Shown here one piece after another: positions 36,426 to 49,685 of a DNA stretch of 64,000 nt. A program made the position numbers and the translations under genes. The stretch is from Gonatopus flavifemur (Eukaryota; Arthropoda; Insecta; Hymenoptera; Dryinidae). The stretch covers positions 18,733,501 through 18,797,500 of the forward strand of contig JAFFJZ010000006.1 in NCBI GenBank assembly GCA_018340375.1, given 5' to 3'. The notes under the pieces were generated by a model. It searched no databases. It had not been told where the DNA came from and saw only the letters and a list, made by a program, of their open reading frames with translations. How positions within the stretch are numbered: the first letter of the stretch is position 1; every line of letters starts with the position of its first letter.

Positions 36426-39400
36426 TTCAAAAATTATGGGCCTTCGGGGTAATGCAGTGCTCCCTACCCTTCTGCCGTACCAAGCTTTTTTGGATACAAA
36501 AGGTATAGGTTGGATTAGATTTTATGATAGACTATATACGGAAATCTCCGAAAATTTCAACAGCGAAACTAGAATACGTATCAGGAAGTCAGAACTCAAT
36601 GGCGTGACTAGATTGTAATCGAAGTTCGTATTCCATCCCCTTGACGCATCGTATGCACCTTTCTTCCTTTCGGCTAAACGTGAGAGACTCAATTCAAGCC
36701 ACGGTGCAAATTAGGTGCACTTTCCCAGCATAATAAACTAAATGTACCGTTTGATCCTTGGCATTCAATTTGTCACTGAAAATGCAGATGATAATTTTTC
36801 TTTGTATTCAAGCACACAACGTATCACTTGCAGCGACTTGTATCAATTACCCCTCCCAAGAACCGCTATCGTACAACCTACTCTCTTTCCCACAACGGTA
36901 CACACAAAAACTCATTTTCAACTCATAATTTTATCTTTGAACACTCCACAACGTTCTCTTATCTGACTACCTCCATCCTATCAGCTATCCTTTCAACGCA
37001 GAATCATAAAGGAAACGAGGTACACCGAAAGTGTTATTTAAACATTGAAAAAAAGAATCAAAGTCGACCTGGTTTCGCGCGAACGTGAATTACCGTTGCT
37101 CGCTTATCATGATCTCAAATGACAAGAAATCACTTTTTTTCTCTCCTCGATGATTAGATTTATTTTGCAACCTGTTCCTTCATTATTCGCGTAACTTTCA
37201 TTCTACGTGGTTAAGTATTATACATACAGTGTAATAGATATACAATTACAGGAGAGAAAGAACGAGGCTGCGGCGTGAGATAACAAGCACGAGCATCATT
37301 AGGTCAAAAATGTTCTGCCTCGACGGTTTTGCCTCTCTCGTTATGAGCCCCATGGAGATACGTTCCTCGCACCAACATGAAATAACGTAATGCTAAGTAG
37401 TACACGGGGGAAAATAAATATGGGATGAATGTTTTGTTCTTTTATCGAGAAACTTTGCTTCTTTCTCTATCTTTCTTTAATTAATGCTGTTTCATTCATT
37501 CGTTCTTCGCCAAAGGATCGTAAAGTCATACGAGTCTCACAAAAATTTCATTATACGCTCAGGGAGGAAGAGAAACATCATATCGCGTCTTATCCTTAAA
37601 ACCGTAATTAAACTTGGATATTTATTAACGAAAAATTGATCAAAATTCTGTATATTTATCAACGTTGAACTTTGGGACCATTCGAAACGACAGATATTCT
37701 GGTTTCACCTTAGAACAATGAACAGATATGAAAGTAATTCTCGCATGCAGCCACAGAAATTTCGAGAGTCGAAACTCTCTCACCGAATGAATGGGAATGA
37801 AATCTCGCGTGTTGAGTAATCTACAATGAGAAACAGCCGAATGTTTTTATGTATTAGACGTTCGTTTCCTTCCCATCTTATGCCCATCCGTTTGAGAACG
37901 AAAGTGTGAAGTAACTCGTTAAAATTTAATATTCATAAGATTGCATATATGATGTATTTTAATGTTTGATTTTTAATAAACTATTATAAAAGATGAGATA
38001 TTATATTTTCCGTTTGGTGTACCTCTTTCTCAAGATAGGCAATATTTATCTACCGTCATTTCCGTTTCTATGAATAACATCTCTCATTGATTATGATATA
38101 TAATGAGAACGAAATAAATATTACATTTATATAAAAAGTCAAATTGACTTCCCTCCATGGCAAAAATCTGGGATGTTCAGTGAAAATCCTGTCTCACGAA
38201 TAATGATTCAAGAAAAAAGATAGTATAGGTTGTTTTATTGAATTTATGAAAAGAAAAAAAAAAGTGTATAAAATTCAGAAAATGTAATTATATCACGAAT
38301 GCACATCAGATTTGAATGTAAATGATGTTTTTCTTGCTCCCTTTCTCATGCGTATTATGCAAGTGAAATGTAAGGATACGCTGTGACCTGTGTCATAATT
38401 CTTGGTTACCATATTCACGATCTTGCGCAATTCGAGCAAACTTTTCAAAATAATTTGGAGATTTTAATTTCATTTGATGAACTGGTAGTGTGACCATTAA
38501 AAAAAATATCACAACATACCAATGTATCTTTATAATTCAAAATCAAGGAGTTAGAAGTTCATACAAACCATGTCATCTTTCTCATTATCGGCCACCTCGC
38601 ATGGAAGAAAATCTAATTACAATCTCACTGAAGTTTGTTCTCAAATTACCATACCAAAAATTCTCCTGCAATTATTGTCAATTTATTCTACAAATTTAGA
38701 TATTCAGAATCTTTTTAGAAAACCTGCAAATGATGATCGAGAAAAAAGCTGATCATTACTTCCCAACTGGGAGAAAATAAATGTCAAATATTAAAGATAT
38801 TTCATGTTCCATTACTTTGCTTTTATAGCACTCGTAACACCCGTTTATACCGATAAAAATGATGAATATGCGAAACTTGACTCATCATGTCTTTGAAATT
38901 GAATTAGCTCTCTCGCATGCGCGTGTACACCCCATATACGCTCTCTTCTCTAATTGGAATGACATAAACCTAGAGAAAATGAAAACATAAAAAAAAAGAG
39001 AGGTAAAAAAAAGACGCATCACGTTCGCGATTGACGGAAAAAAACAGGAAATACTTTCCAACTGTGCATGCAACGTAGGGGCAAGAGTTATTCTACGACC
39101 AAGTCATGACAAGTTACAAATTGAAGTTGCGAAAAACGTGACGTGAATTCGAAAATCCATTATTATTGACTTTTCGCACCCCGCTATATAGGGTTTTTCC
39201 CCCCACTATTACCTTAGCGTTGCACGAAATGTAATATGCTCCTACGTGTGAAATATCCGATTGTAAAGGGAAAAGGGTAAAATCGAATATGGGAAAAGAA
39301 GGATATGTACGATTGCATACGAGAGAGAGAAAACGATACACATGCTTATATAGACATTCGATAATTATTTTATAGATTTTGAAAAGCTATCAGAGATTCT

Positions 39401-39579
39401 CTCACATTCATTCGAGATTATCATTTGTTCTAGTTCTCAGGGCAACTCCAATGAGTACAATCAAGACGTACTCACGCGACTTCTCGTTAACTGACTTTTA
39501 TGAGAACTAAAAATCAGAATGGCGCTTCAGCATATCGGAATAACTTTTCAAAATTATTTGGATCAATTCAAATTTTGCA
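36426..39579. other. Unique non-coding stretch
   Basis: No supported gene. Frames of 60-90 codons occur on both strands without domain content. I detected no repeats shared with other parts of the window. Confidence 0.4.
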
Positions 39580-40052
39580 CCTGGTAGAAATTTGGGTATC
39601 TCATTTACCGTTCACGTACTAGATGGGACCCATGTGGGGGTAACTGGATAACACTTTTCAGCCAATTTGACTGTAGTCCTCAAACATTTAGTTGATTTAT
39701 GTAAATTTTTCATGCGTCAACTGATCGTACAAAAACATTCTTGTCAGTCAAAGGAATAAAAGGAAGCCCAAACGTTTCAATTTGTCCCTCTGGATTATTT
39801 TCATGGAAATAAATTCAAAAGCAACGTTCTTGACTTGAGATTACAAGCTGAAATACATTGGGTTTTACAGAAAAAACATGATCCCACATTTCTAATTAAC
39901 AATTTGAACGACCTTCTTGCAATTATTCGGGACATCTGGATGGGCACAAGACAAGCTAGAAAGTACGTTACAAAACTAGCTGGAAACCAACTGAACGTCT
40001 GGGAAAACTATCTGGCGCCCATCTGATTCCCAATCATAATTTCTACCAGAGG
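39580..40052. mobile_element. Element with CCTGGTAGAAATT ends (CCCYAGYARAAAT-like)
   Basis: About 473 bp. The left end CACCTGGTAGAAATTTGGG and the right end CCCAATCATAATTTCTACCAGAGG are inverted. A 63-codon forward frame (39835-40026) lies inside, but it has no known motif. Boundaries are approximate because no clean TA pair is visible. Confidence 0.55.
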
Positions 40053-41230
40053 AAATATCAACGATGTTTCAATGATGAATCGTGAATATTGAAGAATTCT
40101 GAAATCGAATTGTATGCACCAGAAGAAATTTTCACAGGGTTCAGACAACTTTTGTTTTATCAATTTCCCTGAGTAAAATCCCAATTTCCAAAAATCGTCA
40201 AATCATGAATGTCGATATTACAATCTCATAGTGAATTGATTTTCAATCCTTGCAGAAATAGTGAACTTTCAAACAGATTCAGTCGACCCAACCACAGTGA
40301 AGTGAAATACGGAGAAAGTCGATATGCGATTCAATTAATTTTTGTACAGGGTAGATTGAATCACTGCACAAGAAGTTTGGCCGTATACAACCTCGTTGTA
40401 ATTGAATCAATCAAATATTTTTTCCAATAGAAAAATGAAAAATCTATTATAAAATAACTTGATGTCTAAATAACATCATTGTGTTAAGTGAAGTGTTATT
40501 TTATATAACACCTTACATATTATCTATTCAAGAGCACTGGTATGAAACATTCTAGTTCCTATTCTGGTGCAAACAAGGCACAAGTGAGGCATTCTACGTA
40601 ACTTTTCTCTGCGTGTAGTATTAAAGTCCACTCTTACGCCAAAGGTACGCCTAGAATGATTTCTACTGAGGTTAGTTGGTTATTGGAGAGCATATTAGTA
40701 ATGATTAGTTCGCTAGAAGCATCTCCAGGTACTTCATTTTTCTGGAAGTTTTTATCATAAAACTGTTATTGAATGTATTTCTACTAGGATACAATGAAAT
40801 AAAATGAATTATGTTTCTCTAACAATTCATTAATAGGTCGGTATCAGAAAATCACAATGATTCAATGGATTGTCTAATACAGATATTCACTGAATAATAA
40901 TTACTTCATAAATATAAAAACTTATAAGGATTCATTTTAATCAACTTCCCAAATCTAGCAGTTCAAAATGAATAAGATTTTCAAATAAATAAAAAATTTT
41001 TTGTTAAAACATTGTTTTGCCACCACTGGATTATGATGACCGTGATATTGTATCTAAAATTATAGAAAATTGATATAAACCAAACTTTGTTTTTATAAAT
41101 TATAATTATGATACTCCATGTTTCACTACTACCAAGTAAAATGAATAATAAATTTGAGAAACCAAGATTATAAAGCAGTGGTCGAAGTTCATTCGTGCTG
41201 ATTTTTCGGCCAGATCCTAACCATTTTCAT
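40053..41230. other. Unique non-coding stretch
   Basis: No gene that I can support. Weak CCTAGAATGATTTCTACT (about 40650) and ATTTCTACTAGGAT (about 40777) blocks could be remnants of another CCCYAGYARAAAT element. They are not convincing enough to annotate as one. Confidence 0.35.
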
Positions 41231-41413
41231 GAAGCTGAAACTGGCAGCCGTAAAGCTAGCAGTCGATTGTCATAATTTCTCACATAACATTTTTATCAAA
41301 GATTTAAGTATCTGAGACGTTTAGTGGGATGCGACTTAATCGATTCCTGATATAAACGAAGCTTTAACAATGTTTAATCAAAAGTTACAAGAACTGGCTG
41401 CTAGTTTCAGCTC
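41231..41413. mobile_element. MITE, GAAGCTGAAACTGGCAG ends
   Basis: A 183-bp element with ends GAAGCTGAAACTGGCAGC and GGCTGCTAGTTTCAGCTCC. The interior has AGCAGTCGATTGTCATAA, GTTTAGTGGGATGCGACTTA and AAAAGTTACAAGAACTGG, shared with 51075-51243 and 36321-36425. It is non-coding. Confidence 0.7.
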
Positions 41414-42352
41414 CAGGCCATTTTCAAGGGTTATACAAAAATCATAACAGCCAAGACGTTTCATATTTCGTCTACAAACCCATCATTAATTGGATAAGAT
41501 GATATCAAAATAAAAATTGTTGAATTTAGTGCTCGAATACTTTGTTCAATAAGTGAAGAAACCTAGTACATGGAAAAATATTCCATTGGATAAAAATTAA
41601 AAATAAATTTGGTGATTGCGATTTCTTCGTATTTGATCATTCGAAACATAAGGTCAGAATTCATTCCAATGACTAATTCTTCCTTTTCATTTCCATCTAA
41701 CAATTTAAACTTTTAGAAGTGTGAAACCTAATTTCCAATTTTTTTTCAACGCCTACGGTGTGATAGATTGAAGGGAATTTTCTTCTCAATGTATGATTTC
41801 TAAGATTTCACCAGTACTAATTCGGAAAATATATTGTACAAAATTAAAAATAGAACTTTTAATAATTTTCCTGAGATTTCCAGGCTTTTGAGAATTTTTG
41901 ATGATTTCCCTGAGAATTCCCGGAGTTTTGAGTCAAATTTTCATTTCCCTGAGTTTTCCCGAATTTCCCGGCATTCCAGATCTGTTTGAGCCGTGTTTTA
42001 GCTGTATCAGCTAAATTTTGACTATTATGGCTGAATATTTCAATACCCACAGGACAACTAATTTCTTAGAAACATTAGCTGAAAATTTCACTGCAGCAGC
42101 TGAAATTTAGCTATACACTGAGAAATTTGGAAAACTTCGAATTGAATAGCCGATCTTCATACCAATGAATAATTCATCTTTTCTAGAAAAGAATAAGATT
42201 AATATCATAGAATTCAATGAACTATTTAATTGTAATCCTTTTCTTCAAATCCAAAATATATTCCTTGGACTTGAAACTTGATTCATAGATATTGCATCAT
42301 GGAGTGCATTTTTTTCGATAAAATAAATATTCATCCGTTCAATGAAATATTA
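41414..42352. other. Non-coding stretch with AGCTGTATCAGCT remnants
   Basis: No gene. At about 41999-42125 there are several AGCTGTATCAGCTAAATTTT / CAGCAGCTGAAATTTAGC units ending in TACACTGAGAAA. They look like an eroded MITE of the class seen at 51509-52986, without recognisable boundaries. Confidence 0.4.
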
Positions 42353-43567
42353 TTAGGTGTGCAAGTTGAAACTCGGCTTTTCTTGTCAATTTAATTTTAT
42401 TAAAAAAATCCTTCTTTCAAGAATTATCAATTAAAATATTCACCGGCATTATCTACGGTCTTTTGCCATTTATCGGGTAGTAGATAAATGCCTTCACGAT
42501 AGAAACTTATCCAGCCATTTCCAGACATCTTCGATATTAATGAAGTGTTGCTCCTTCAAATATGACGACATTGATTTGAATAACTGAAAATCAGAAGGAG
42601 CTAAGTCTGGTGAATATGCCGCACGAGGTACAACTTCCCAGCCTTAATTGACGTATGTGGACGTGCATTATCATGCAGCAGCATCATTTTTCGCCTTCCT
42701 TGCCCCGTAAATGGTATTTTTTCCTCCAGAGCATCACTTACTTAAATCAGCTGGGCCCTTTTCACGCTCAGCTGTAATAATTTGGCCAGGTTCGAGAAGC
42801 TCGTAGTAAATGATTCCTTATTTCCAATCCCACCGGACACAGTGTGAAACTTTCTCTGCATGAATATTCGGTTTTTCAACTGATGTAGATGGCTGGCCCG
42901 GATCAACCCATACTTTTCTACGTTTAGGATTGTCGTACAAAATCCATTTTTCATCACTCGTAATGATTTTATGCGGAAAATTCTTCTTCTTGAACCGAGA
43001 AAGCAAATTCATGCAAATGGCAACTCTTTGTCTTTTATTTACTCCCATCAGTTTATGAGGAACCCATTTTCCTCCCTTCTTTATATTCTTCCCAATGCAT
43101 GCAATCGAAGTGAAATTGCTTGACGAGTAACTCCTAACTGTTCTGCAAGCTCTTCTTGAGTTTGACATGGATTTTCATTCAGTAAAACTTCAAGTTCTTC
43201 ATCTTCAAATTTTTTGATTGCACCTGGACGTGGATCGTCCTCAAGACTGAAATTTCCATTACGAAATCTTGTAAACCACTTTTTCACTGTTGAATGGCTT
43301 ACAGAATGTTGACGCAATGTCGTATTAATCAATTCCATAGCTTTTTTATTCATTTGAAACCATAAGAGAATACAATGGCGTAAATGTTGCTCATCGAAAT
43401 CCATCTCATAAAATTGATACACAGGAAATTACTACTTGAAAATGACTGATATGACAACTGCAATGTCGACGCTGCATATATATCCAAAATGGCGGACGAA
43501 TTGGATGCGTTCAAATATTTTATTTCGTGCAACCAACTTAAAGCCGAGCTTCAACTTGCACACCTAA
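42353..43567 (-). mobile_element. Mariner element, TTAGGTGTGCAAGTTGAA ends
   Basis: 1215 bp with inverted ends TTAGGTGTGCAAGTTGAA and TTCAACTTGCACACCTAA. The left flank is TA (42351-42352). On the right the TA is missing and a palindromic MITE begins two bases later (43570), so the right target site was probably changed by that event. The terminal sequence resembles the mariner at 14166, but the transposase belongs to a different lineage. Confidence 0.88.
42427..43422 (-). pseudogene. Mariner transposase, frameshifted
   Basis: The natural start is probably the second Met (43404, MDFDEQHLRH). The HTH region (TVKKWFTRFRNGNFSLEDD) is readable. A frameshift near 43090-43110 leads into the frame with GGKWVPHKL and the first Asp in IITSDEKWILYDNPK. 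An in-frame TAA follows at 42820-42818, after WDWK. FYYELLEPGQ-like sequence then continues to a stop, and later frames carry [10 protein letters not shown] and, one frame over, SPDLAPSDFQLF. The family-type end GEYFN precedes a TGA at 42429-42427. At least two frameshifts and two stops make it inactive. Confidence 0.88.
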
Positions 43568-43569
43568 AT

Positions 43570-43979
43570 CTGCCAATTCATGGGGCGTCGAGCATCGAGC
43601 GTCCAATTATTTCTCCAGATTTTTTCGACGTTCCAGCGTTGAAATTTATGAAGTTCGTTTCTTCCAACTTCCATCATGTCTAACGTTAAAATTGATTTCC
43701 ATAAATACCGAGTTTTATTCCTGGTCCTGGTTAAATTAATTACTTCTTAGTAGTAATTTACTTTATTGCTTAATAACAGCAATACATCAAATGAGCATAC
43801 AAATTCATTCCTTTCTGGCATATGAGGTTATGTGTCAATGTTGGAATTGGAATTTACTATTTTGATGCTCGATGCTTGACGCTCCATGAAAAGGTACCTG
43901 TGGCATTTCGCAATTTAGCGTCGAAAAAATCTGGGGAAATAATTGGACGCTCGATGCTCGACGCCCCATGAATTGGCAG
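43570..43979. mobile_element. MITE with about 63-bp near-perfect inverted ends
   Basis: A 410-bp element whose ends start CTGCCAATTCATGGGGCGTC. The terminal repeats match over about 63 bases with one or two differences, so it looks young. The middle (43640-43910) contains further GATGCTCGATGCTTGACGC copies of the same motif. The flanks (AAAT on the left, CTTAAT on the right) do not give a clear duplication. It abuts the mariner right end. Confidence 0.72.
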
Positions 43980-45095
43980 CTTAATACATCATGGTGCTAA
44001 CCTGATCAATTGGATTAAAAAGAAGAAACGGTTTGATTTTTCGCTATAAATCTTTTTGGGAAGGAAATAATATTCATATGACTCAAATTAAGATTTTCAA
44101 GTGGTTTTTACACGTCTCCACACGACTCCAAAGCAATGTGGAGAAGTTTTGGCACTCTCAAAATTGCTTCATTTTTCTATCATTTGTGTGTAATTATCAT
44201 TTCCACATAAATATTCATAAATCGATTCAAAAATAGTGGTTATCGTTGAAATTGAGGTATCAGTTACTCACAGGGAGAGATAAAGAGCCAAGTCGCAGGG
44301 TGGTGCAAGTCTCCCGCCATGAGGGGAGAATTGCACTAATCGCAATGCTTCTGGAGAACACTCGTATCATTGATAGAACGTTGGATTCGACCTTGCAATC
44401 ATTCGCAACTTAAAGAGGAATGTTCGCTCTGTAAAAATTCTATAAATAATGCATCGGATGAACTCAACCATCAGAATGATAACAATGTAAAAAAGAAATG
44501 GTGCAAGTGTCCCCACTCTCCCCTAATCTCTTATTGTCTTCAACGAATGTTCAATCCGTGAATGAAATATCTTTTGAATCTAAGATAATACAATTCCAGT
44601 ACCACACTAATCGAAAAATCGCTTAGTTCGTTTGAATAAATCTTTATTTGATACAAATAAACATTTGTTTCCGTTGGCAAAAACAATCATTTGACGTCCA
44701 TTCATTCTGAATAAAAGAAAGTTTCGTTAATAGTAGCATAAATAATTTATTTGCGACAACTAACAATTTATGCGCGTTGAATAAATTGTTCCATTTCAAA
44801 AATGTTTATTCAAATGAGACTCTCAGCAAATAGAATCTGATTACGCTTGCACTGACTACCATTTCATAATTTTCAATTGTTTCACCGGCATTCCTAACAA
44901 CATTCTTGCAACCGCGTTTTGGAAGAATAAATTACTCCATAGCAAAAGTTTTCAATTCCATCGGTTTATCGGTCTTGTGATCGTTTCGTCTGAAGAATAT
45001 TCATACAAAATCTTGTTTGATGCAGTGAAATTGCGCTGAACTATGAAGAAAGTGGCAGGGCAGAAAATTTTTCAGAATCTCTCCTGACTAAAATA
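43980..45095. other. Unique non-coding stretch
   Basis: No gene that I can support. TGCAAGTCTCCCGCC (about 44307) and TGCAAGTGTCCCCACTCTCCCC (about 44502) form a weak local repeat. CAAATAAACATTTG and GTTTATTCAAATGAGACTCTCAG near 44657-44827 resemble ends of a CACTGAGAGAAG-type MITE, without clear termini. Confidence 0.35.
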
Positions 45096-45226
45096 TCCTC
45101 AATAAAAATCACTTGAGTTATTCTCTAGGCCTTGCAAGGACTTGCGATGCCCTTGTGAGGGACTTTCAGGACCTAGCAAGGCTTTGAAATAACCTAGAAA
45201 ATTACTGGAGTTATTTCTAGTAAGGT
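45096..45226. mobile_element. MITE, CCCYAGYARAAAT family
   Basis: A 131-bp element with left end TCCTCAATAAAAATCACT and right end TTATTTCTAGTAAGG. The interior CTCTAGGCCTTGCAAGG...CCCTTGTGAGGGACTT is colinear with 12649-12796. It is more eroded at the ends than that copy. Confidence 0.6.
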
Positions 45227-45510
45227 TGTTTATAGATTCCTAGTAGATATTGAATTTTTAATAACTCACAATATTACGTTACAATCATATTTTATCAACT
45301 AAATAATTCAGTGGAAATAACAGTTTGATTCAATTGGAATATTTGGTCGTCACAACGTCGAAATATTTCTTTGTGAGAAGTGAAAGTTTTACTCATTCCA
45401 ACGGAATTCAATTCATTAAACAAAATGCGTTGATTTGAATGCAAGTCTGATATATGAAATATGAATAAATTATTTTGCTGCTGTGGCTAGCATTTAGTTA
45501 CAACAACTAA

Positions 45511-45744
45511 CATTTTTAGAGTGAGATTTCATTCTTCAGCTGGCCAAACTTGAAATTTTGAGTGAAATTTCCACTCTTTTAGAGTGATATTCTAAGTTTT
45601 CAGGTTAGAAACTCACAGCCACTCCCATTTTGGAGTCAATTTTTCACCGTAAAAGAGTGAGGGTTCACTCGAAGCGGATTGGCCCACTTCTGAGACTTAG
45701 TGGAACGAAACACGTGATGTTTAAATCTTTCGGATTTAGTGAGC
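45511..45744 (-). mobile_element. GAGTG/CACTC MITE inside an older MITE
   Basis: About 234 bp, colinear with the inverted copy 5486-5757 (GAGTGAGATTTCATTCTTC, then CCACTCTTTTAGAGTGATA, then GGAACGAAACACGTGAT). The sequence before it (GGCTAGCATTTAGTTACAAC) and the GCTCAGTG just after it resemble the two sides of a MITE like 51509-51743. This copy therefore probably landed inside one. Confidence 0.6.
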
Positions 45745-48478
45745 GTTTTTGCTCAGTGTGAAAGATGCCTTACGCGACACTTTTGAAAAGGTTTTAAATG
45801 TTATATTCATTGGGTGATCACCTCGCGATAATTATTCACATCAGTTTTATCCAGATGTTTAAATCTCATCTTGTATCTGGATACAAAGATCTCTCAATTT
45901 GAAGATAAATTGAAAAGGTCAGTAATTCTCTGTACTACGCAAAAACTGTAATCACTCCTTGAATTTTTCACTTCATTGCTGTAATGCTGTTAAAATATCG
46001 TCCCCATAGCATCACAAACAATTTATCTGAAAATATCCATCGCCGAATGCCTCCTTTCTAACAATGGTTACCGTGTTTTCTTTTCCCCGCTCATGCTCAC
46101 CTGAAACAAAAATACAGAAAATAGGTTAATTCGATAAAGAAATTCTCAAAACTCATTCGATAATTATTTTTGTTCCTGCGGATATGAAAAGCAATCTAAA
46201 AATGATGTTACTGAAGTTTCAATCATTTGTAGAAACGAAACAAAAATTCAAACTCACAAAATCTGATGAATGATCGTTATTTCACTTTTCAAATGACCTC
46301 GAACATATCACACTCACAGAAAGGATTTCTTGAAATGAGAACATTTTTCTTGTCGCTCGGACAAAACTCATTCTTTTCTTGAGCCTAGAAAATTTTACTT
46401 GAATCAAGAAAGGTTCGTTTTGATTTCAAAAGAAATTTCAAAAGACAAAAGTACTGCAAAATTTTGGGGTTTTTTAAAGTTTAGTATTTCGTTCGATTAC
46501 TAATTTGTTTTCATAAACAATTTTAACTTCAGCAACATCTGACCTGGCATGGAACTTTGATACAACTTTGATGGAAACACACCCACACGATCGGGAATTT
46601 CGCTTTCCTCGATTCAAAAATACAGAAACAAGGTTTTCCTACAAACTGAATTGTTGATAGAATATTTGAAAGTCGAATCGAGCTCTCTCTTTTCCGCATT
46701 AAAATTTCAGATAGCATAAACCTGTGGATGCAACTTCAAATTTCCACAACGATCCAATCTGTTACCCAAAAACATTCTCACCCATATACTTTTCTGCATG
46801 TTACAACGTATCTGGATGGGTACGTTATGAAACAACCTTCCGCATTCATGAAAAACGCCAAGGAGGAACTCGAGAATACATAAATCCTTTCTAAACCGAA
46901 ATATCATACACCGTATCGTATCAGTCATACTAGAATAAGAGAGGAAAAATCTAAATTCATAATGCATCCCATTTTCCACTGCATTAAATCTACAAGGAGC
47001 TTCTTGAATATCACTAATGTACTGAATTTCGCATCGTTAATGGAACTTTTCTCGTGTTCTTCTCCATTTTTTCCCCTTTCCTTGATATCTTATTTCTCAC
47101 AGTTACAACCTATTATAGTGAAATGAATTCCTCCAATAGAAACTAACAAAGTATCCTCTCTTCTGTTGCACAAAAAATCCACTTCCAAGGTACGATATTG
47201 TAAATTTATTCTTTTCTGAAGAATAATGCAATATCTCAGAACGGATACTTGAATATTCATATTCAAATATACATTCTCTCATCAAAACATTCCAAGCGAG
47301 ACATTTCAGGAATTTTCGAATGGCTCGTTCGGACAGGTGACAGAGATATCGTACGATGTTGTATACGTACAGAAATGATATATACTAGCGTACACTGCAT
47401 ACTTCATGGATAGCGGAGATGCACCCACCCTGTACGTGACTACATTTACGTATGAGAACGTATTACCTGCACCTTAGGAGGGAGTACATGCATCGAGTGA
47501 TAAAATATCACCCTACCTTTGATCCTCCAACTTGAATCCTTCAAATTTTTTTAAAATACGACAACAAAAATATAACACACCTTTCATTCGATATTCTTGC
47601 AAGTTATCATATTTCTTCTATTTCAATATTCCACTCTGCGATATGTTTTGTTTCAGTTCAACGACGAATTCGATTCTTCTAATACTATACAACAACAACC
47701 CGTATACGCGCAACGCATTCACCATTCGCGTACCATTCTTACTTTCTCTCCTGGCTATTGTTCGTATATTGGCATGTAATTAATTCTTTGTATCCAGAAT
47801 TTTTCACACAGCATTTTCACCAATTGAATACATTATAAAATCCTATTCGGTTCTTTCGCATTTGAAAGTCAAATTCCATCGACGAGACTCAATTTCGCTC
47901 TGTTTCAGATGATTTTCAACTTGGCTCGACCTAATTAAGCCATCAAGGTTGAAAGAGAGACATACGTATACGACAAGATAGCAGCTTTTTTATGTCTAAT
48001 CCACGTCACCTCTTGTTTTCTTCATTTTGGTACTGCTTAACGACCGAGCGACTGGACTTGACATTTACTCGTTTCATACTTCTCGACTTTAAAGTTATGC
48101 TTCATATACAATGCTTCATAATGCCGACTGGAATTAAAACTATAATTTAATGAAATCTTTTGAAATATAGTGTCCTTGATATTTAATTGCGTATGAGAAA
48201 GAATAAAACATTATAAGTTCAGACGGTAATAGGGTCTACTCTTTCCTTTGCGCAAAGTACGTAAGACGTGTCACGAGAAAATACTGCTTGTCGGGAACAA
48301 GGATAATTACGTAGGAACTTTGACGTATCTTTTCATTCGTTCCTAAATTCTACATAAAGAGAAAATCTCCATCAAGTGTCAAAGTGAAAATCAGCAATTT
48401 CGTACCAACGAATAATAACGGAGATTGTTGTTTGATATTTGATTGGTAACAATCGATTATCATCAAAGAAAGGAAATA
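45745..48478. other. Mostly unique non-coding stretch
   Basis: No supported gene. It includes one copy of a dispersed repeat at 46213-46538 (listed separately). The remainder has short overlapping frames only. Confidence 0.4.
46213..46538 (+). repeat. Dispersed repeat R, copy A (with an insertion)
   Basis: GAAGTTTCAATCATTTGTAG...AGAAACGAAACAAAAATTCA through to TTCAGCAACAT is colinear with 52161-52370 and with the flanks of the mariner at 53107-54712. Compared with copy B it carries about 110 extra bases (about 46314-46425). These are bounded by AAAGGATTTCTTGA and TCAAGAAAGGTTC, probably a small MITE. Confidence 0.6.
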
Positions 48479-49685
48479 ACACATGGGCTGAAAAGTCCCG
48501 GGCCTAACACATAGATGACGTGAATTTGACTGCATTCACTTGTTTTTCAGTTAGTACTAACCTTCAAAAGACAGCTGTCGAAATATCATGATATTCTATT
48601 CATTAGTTTGTGAGTTATGATACTAAGAGTGACGCTACTTTTGTTATTTTTGACACAATGGATTAAAAACAATTCCATGTTTCAATTTTACACTGCTTCT
48701 TGATGGGAAAAAATATCGTTCGAGCGAAGCATTGCCTTGAAGAGTGTTATGGGAACTCCACTCCATCAGAAACCACAATAAAACGTTGGTTTGCTGACTT
48801 CAAACGTGGTCGTACAGACACGAATGATGCAGAACGCAGTGGACGTCCAAATGAGGCGGTAACACCAGGAAAACATAAAAAAAAATCTACAGTGGAGTTG
48901 CGTGAGTTAGCTGACATCGTAAAAATATCAAAAGAACGTGTTGGGTTTATATGGCATGAGCATTCAACTATGAGAAGGCTGTGTTCAAAGTGGGTGCCAC
49001 GTTTGCTGACTGTTAACCAAAACCAAGAACGCGTTGATGCTTCTGAGCAGTGTTTGGCCATGTTTAAACGTAACAAGCCGGAATTTTTGCGTCGATATGT
49101 TACAATGGATGAAACATGGATCCATCACTTCACTTCGGAATCAAAAAGATCGTCATCTCAGTGGACAGCCCCTGGTGAACCTCGTCCAAAGCACCCGAAA
49201 GCACAACAATCGGCTGGAAAGGTTATGGCCTCGGGTGTAATATTCATCGACCATCTTGAGAAGGGAAATACCATCAACAGTGAATATTATATCGCATTGT
49301 TGGAGCGTTTGAAAGCCGAAATCGCAAAGAAACGACCGCATATGGCAAAGAAAAAAATTTTATTTCATCAAGACAACGCACCATGTCACAATCCGATCAA
49401 AACAATGGCAAAACTACATGAATTGAACTTCGAATTGCTTCCACGTCCACCGTATTCGCCAGATTTGACTCCCAGCGACTACTGGCTGTTCACAAACCTA
49501 ACAAAAATGCTCGCCGGTAAGAAATTTTGCTCGATCGAAGAGATTATCGCTGAAACTGAGGCCCATTTTGAGGCAAAAGATAAATCCGTTCTACAAAAGT
49601 GGTATCGAAATGATTGCGTTGTTCTTGATGAACAAAAAAAAACTGTGTTTTCTTTGTTAGGCCCGGGACTTTTCAGCCCATTTGT
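48479..49685 (+). mobile_element. Mariner element, irritans type
   Basis: 1207 bp with inverted ends of about 31 bp (ACACATGGGCTGAAAAGTCC, continuing CGGGCCTAACA). TA lies at 48477-48478 and 49686-49687. It is slightly shorter than typical irritans mariners (about 1.25-1.29 kb), consistent with small internal deletions. It contains the longest open frame in the window. Confidence 0.93.

Noticed and set aside
40649..40790. Another CCCYAGYARAAAT element
   Set aside because: Only short, non-inverted-looking ATTTCTACT blocks are present; no convincing end pair or TA duplication.
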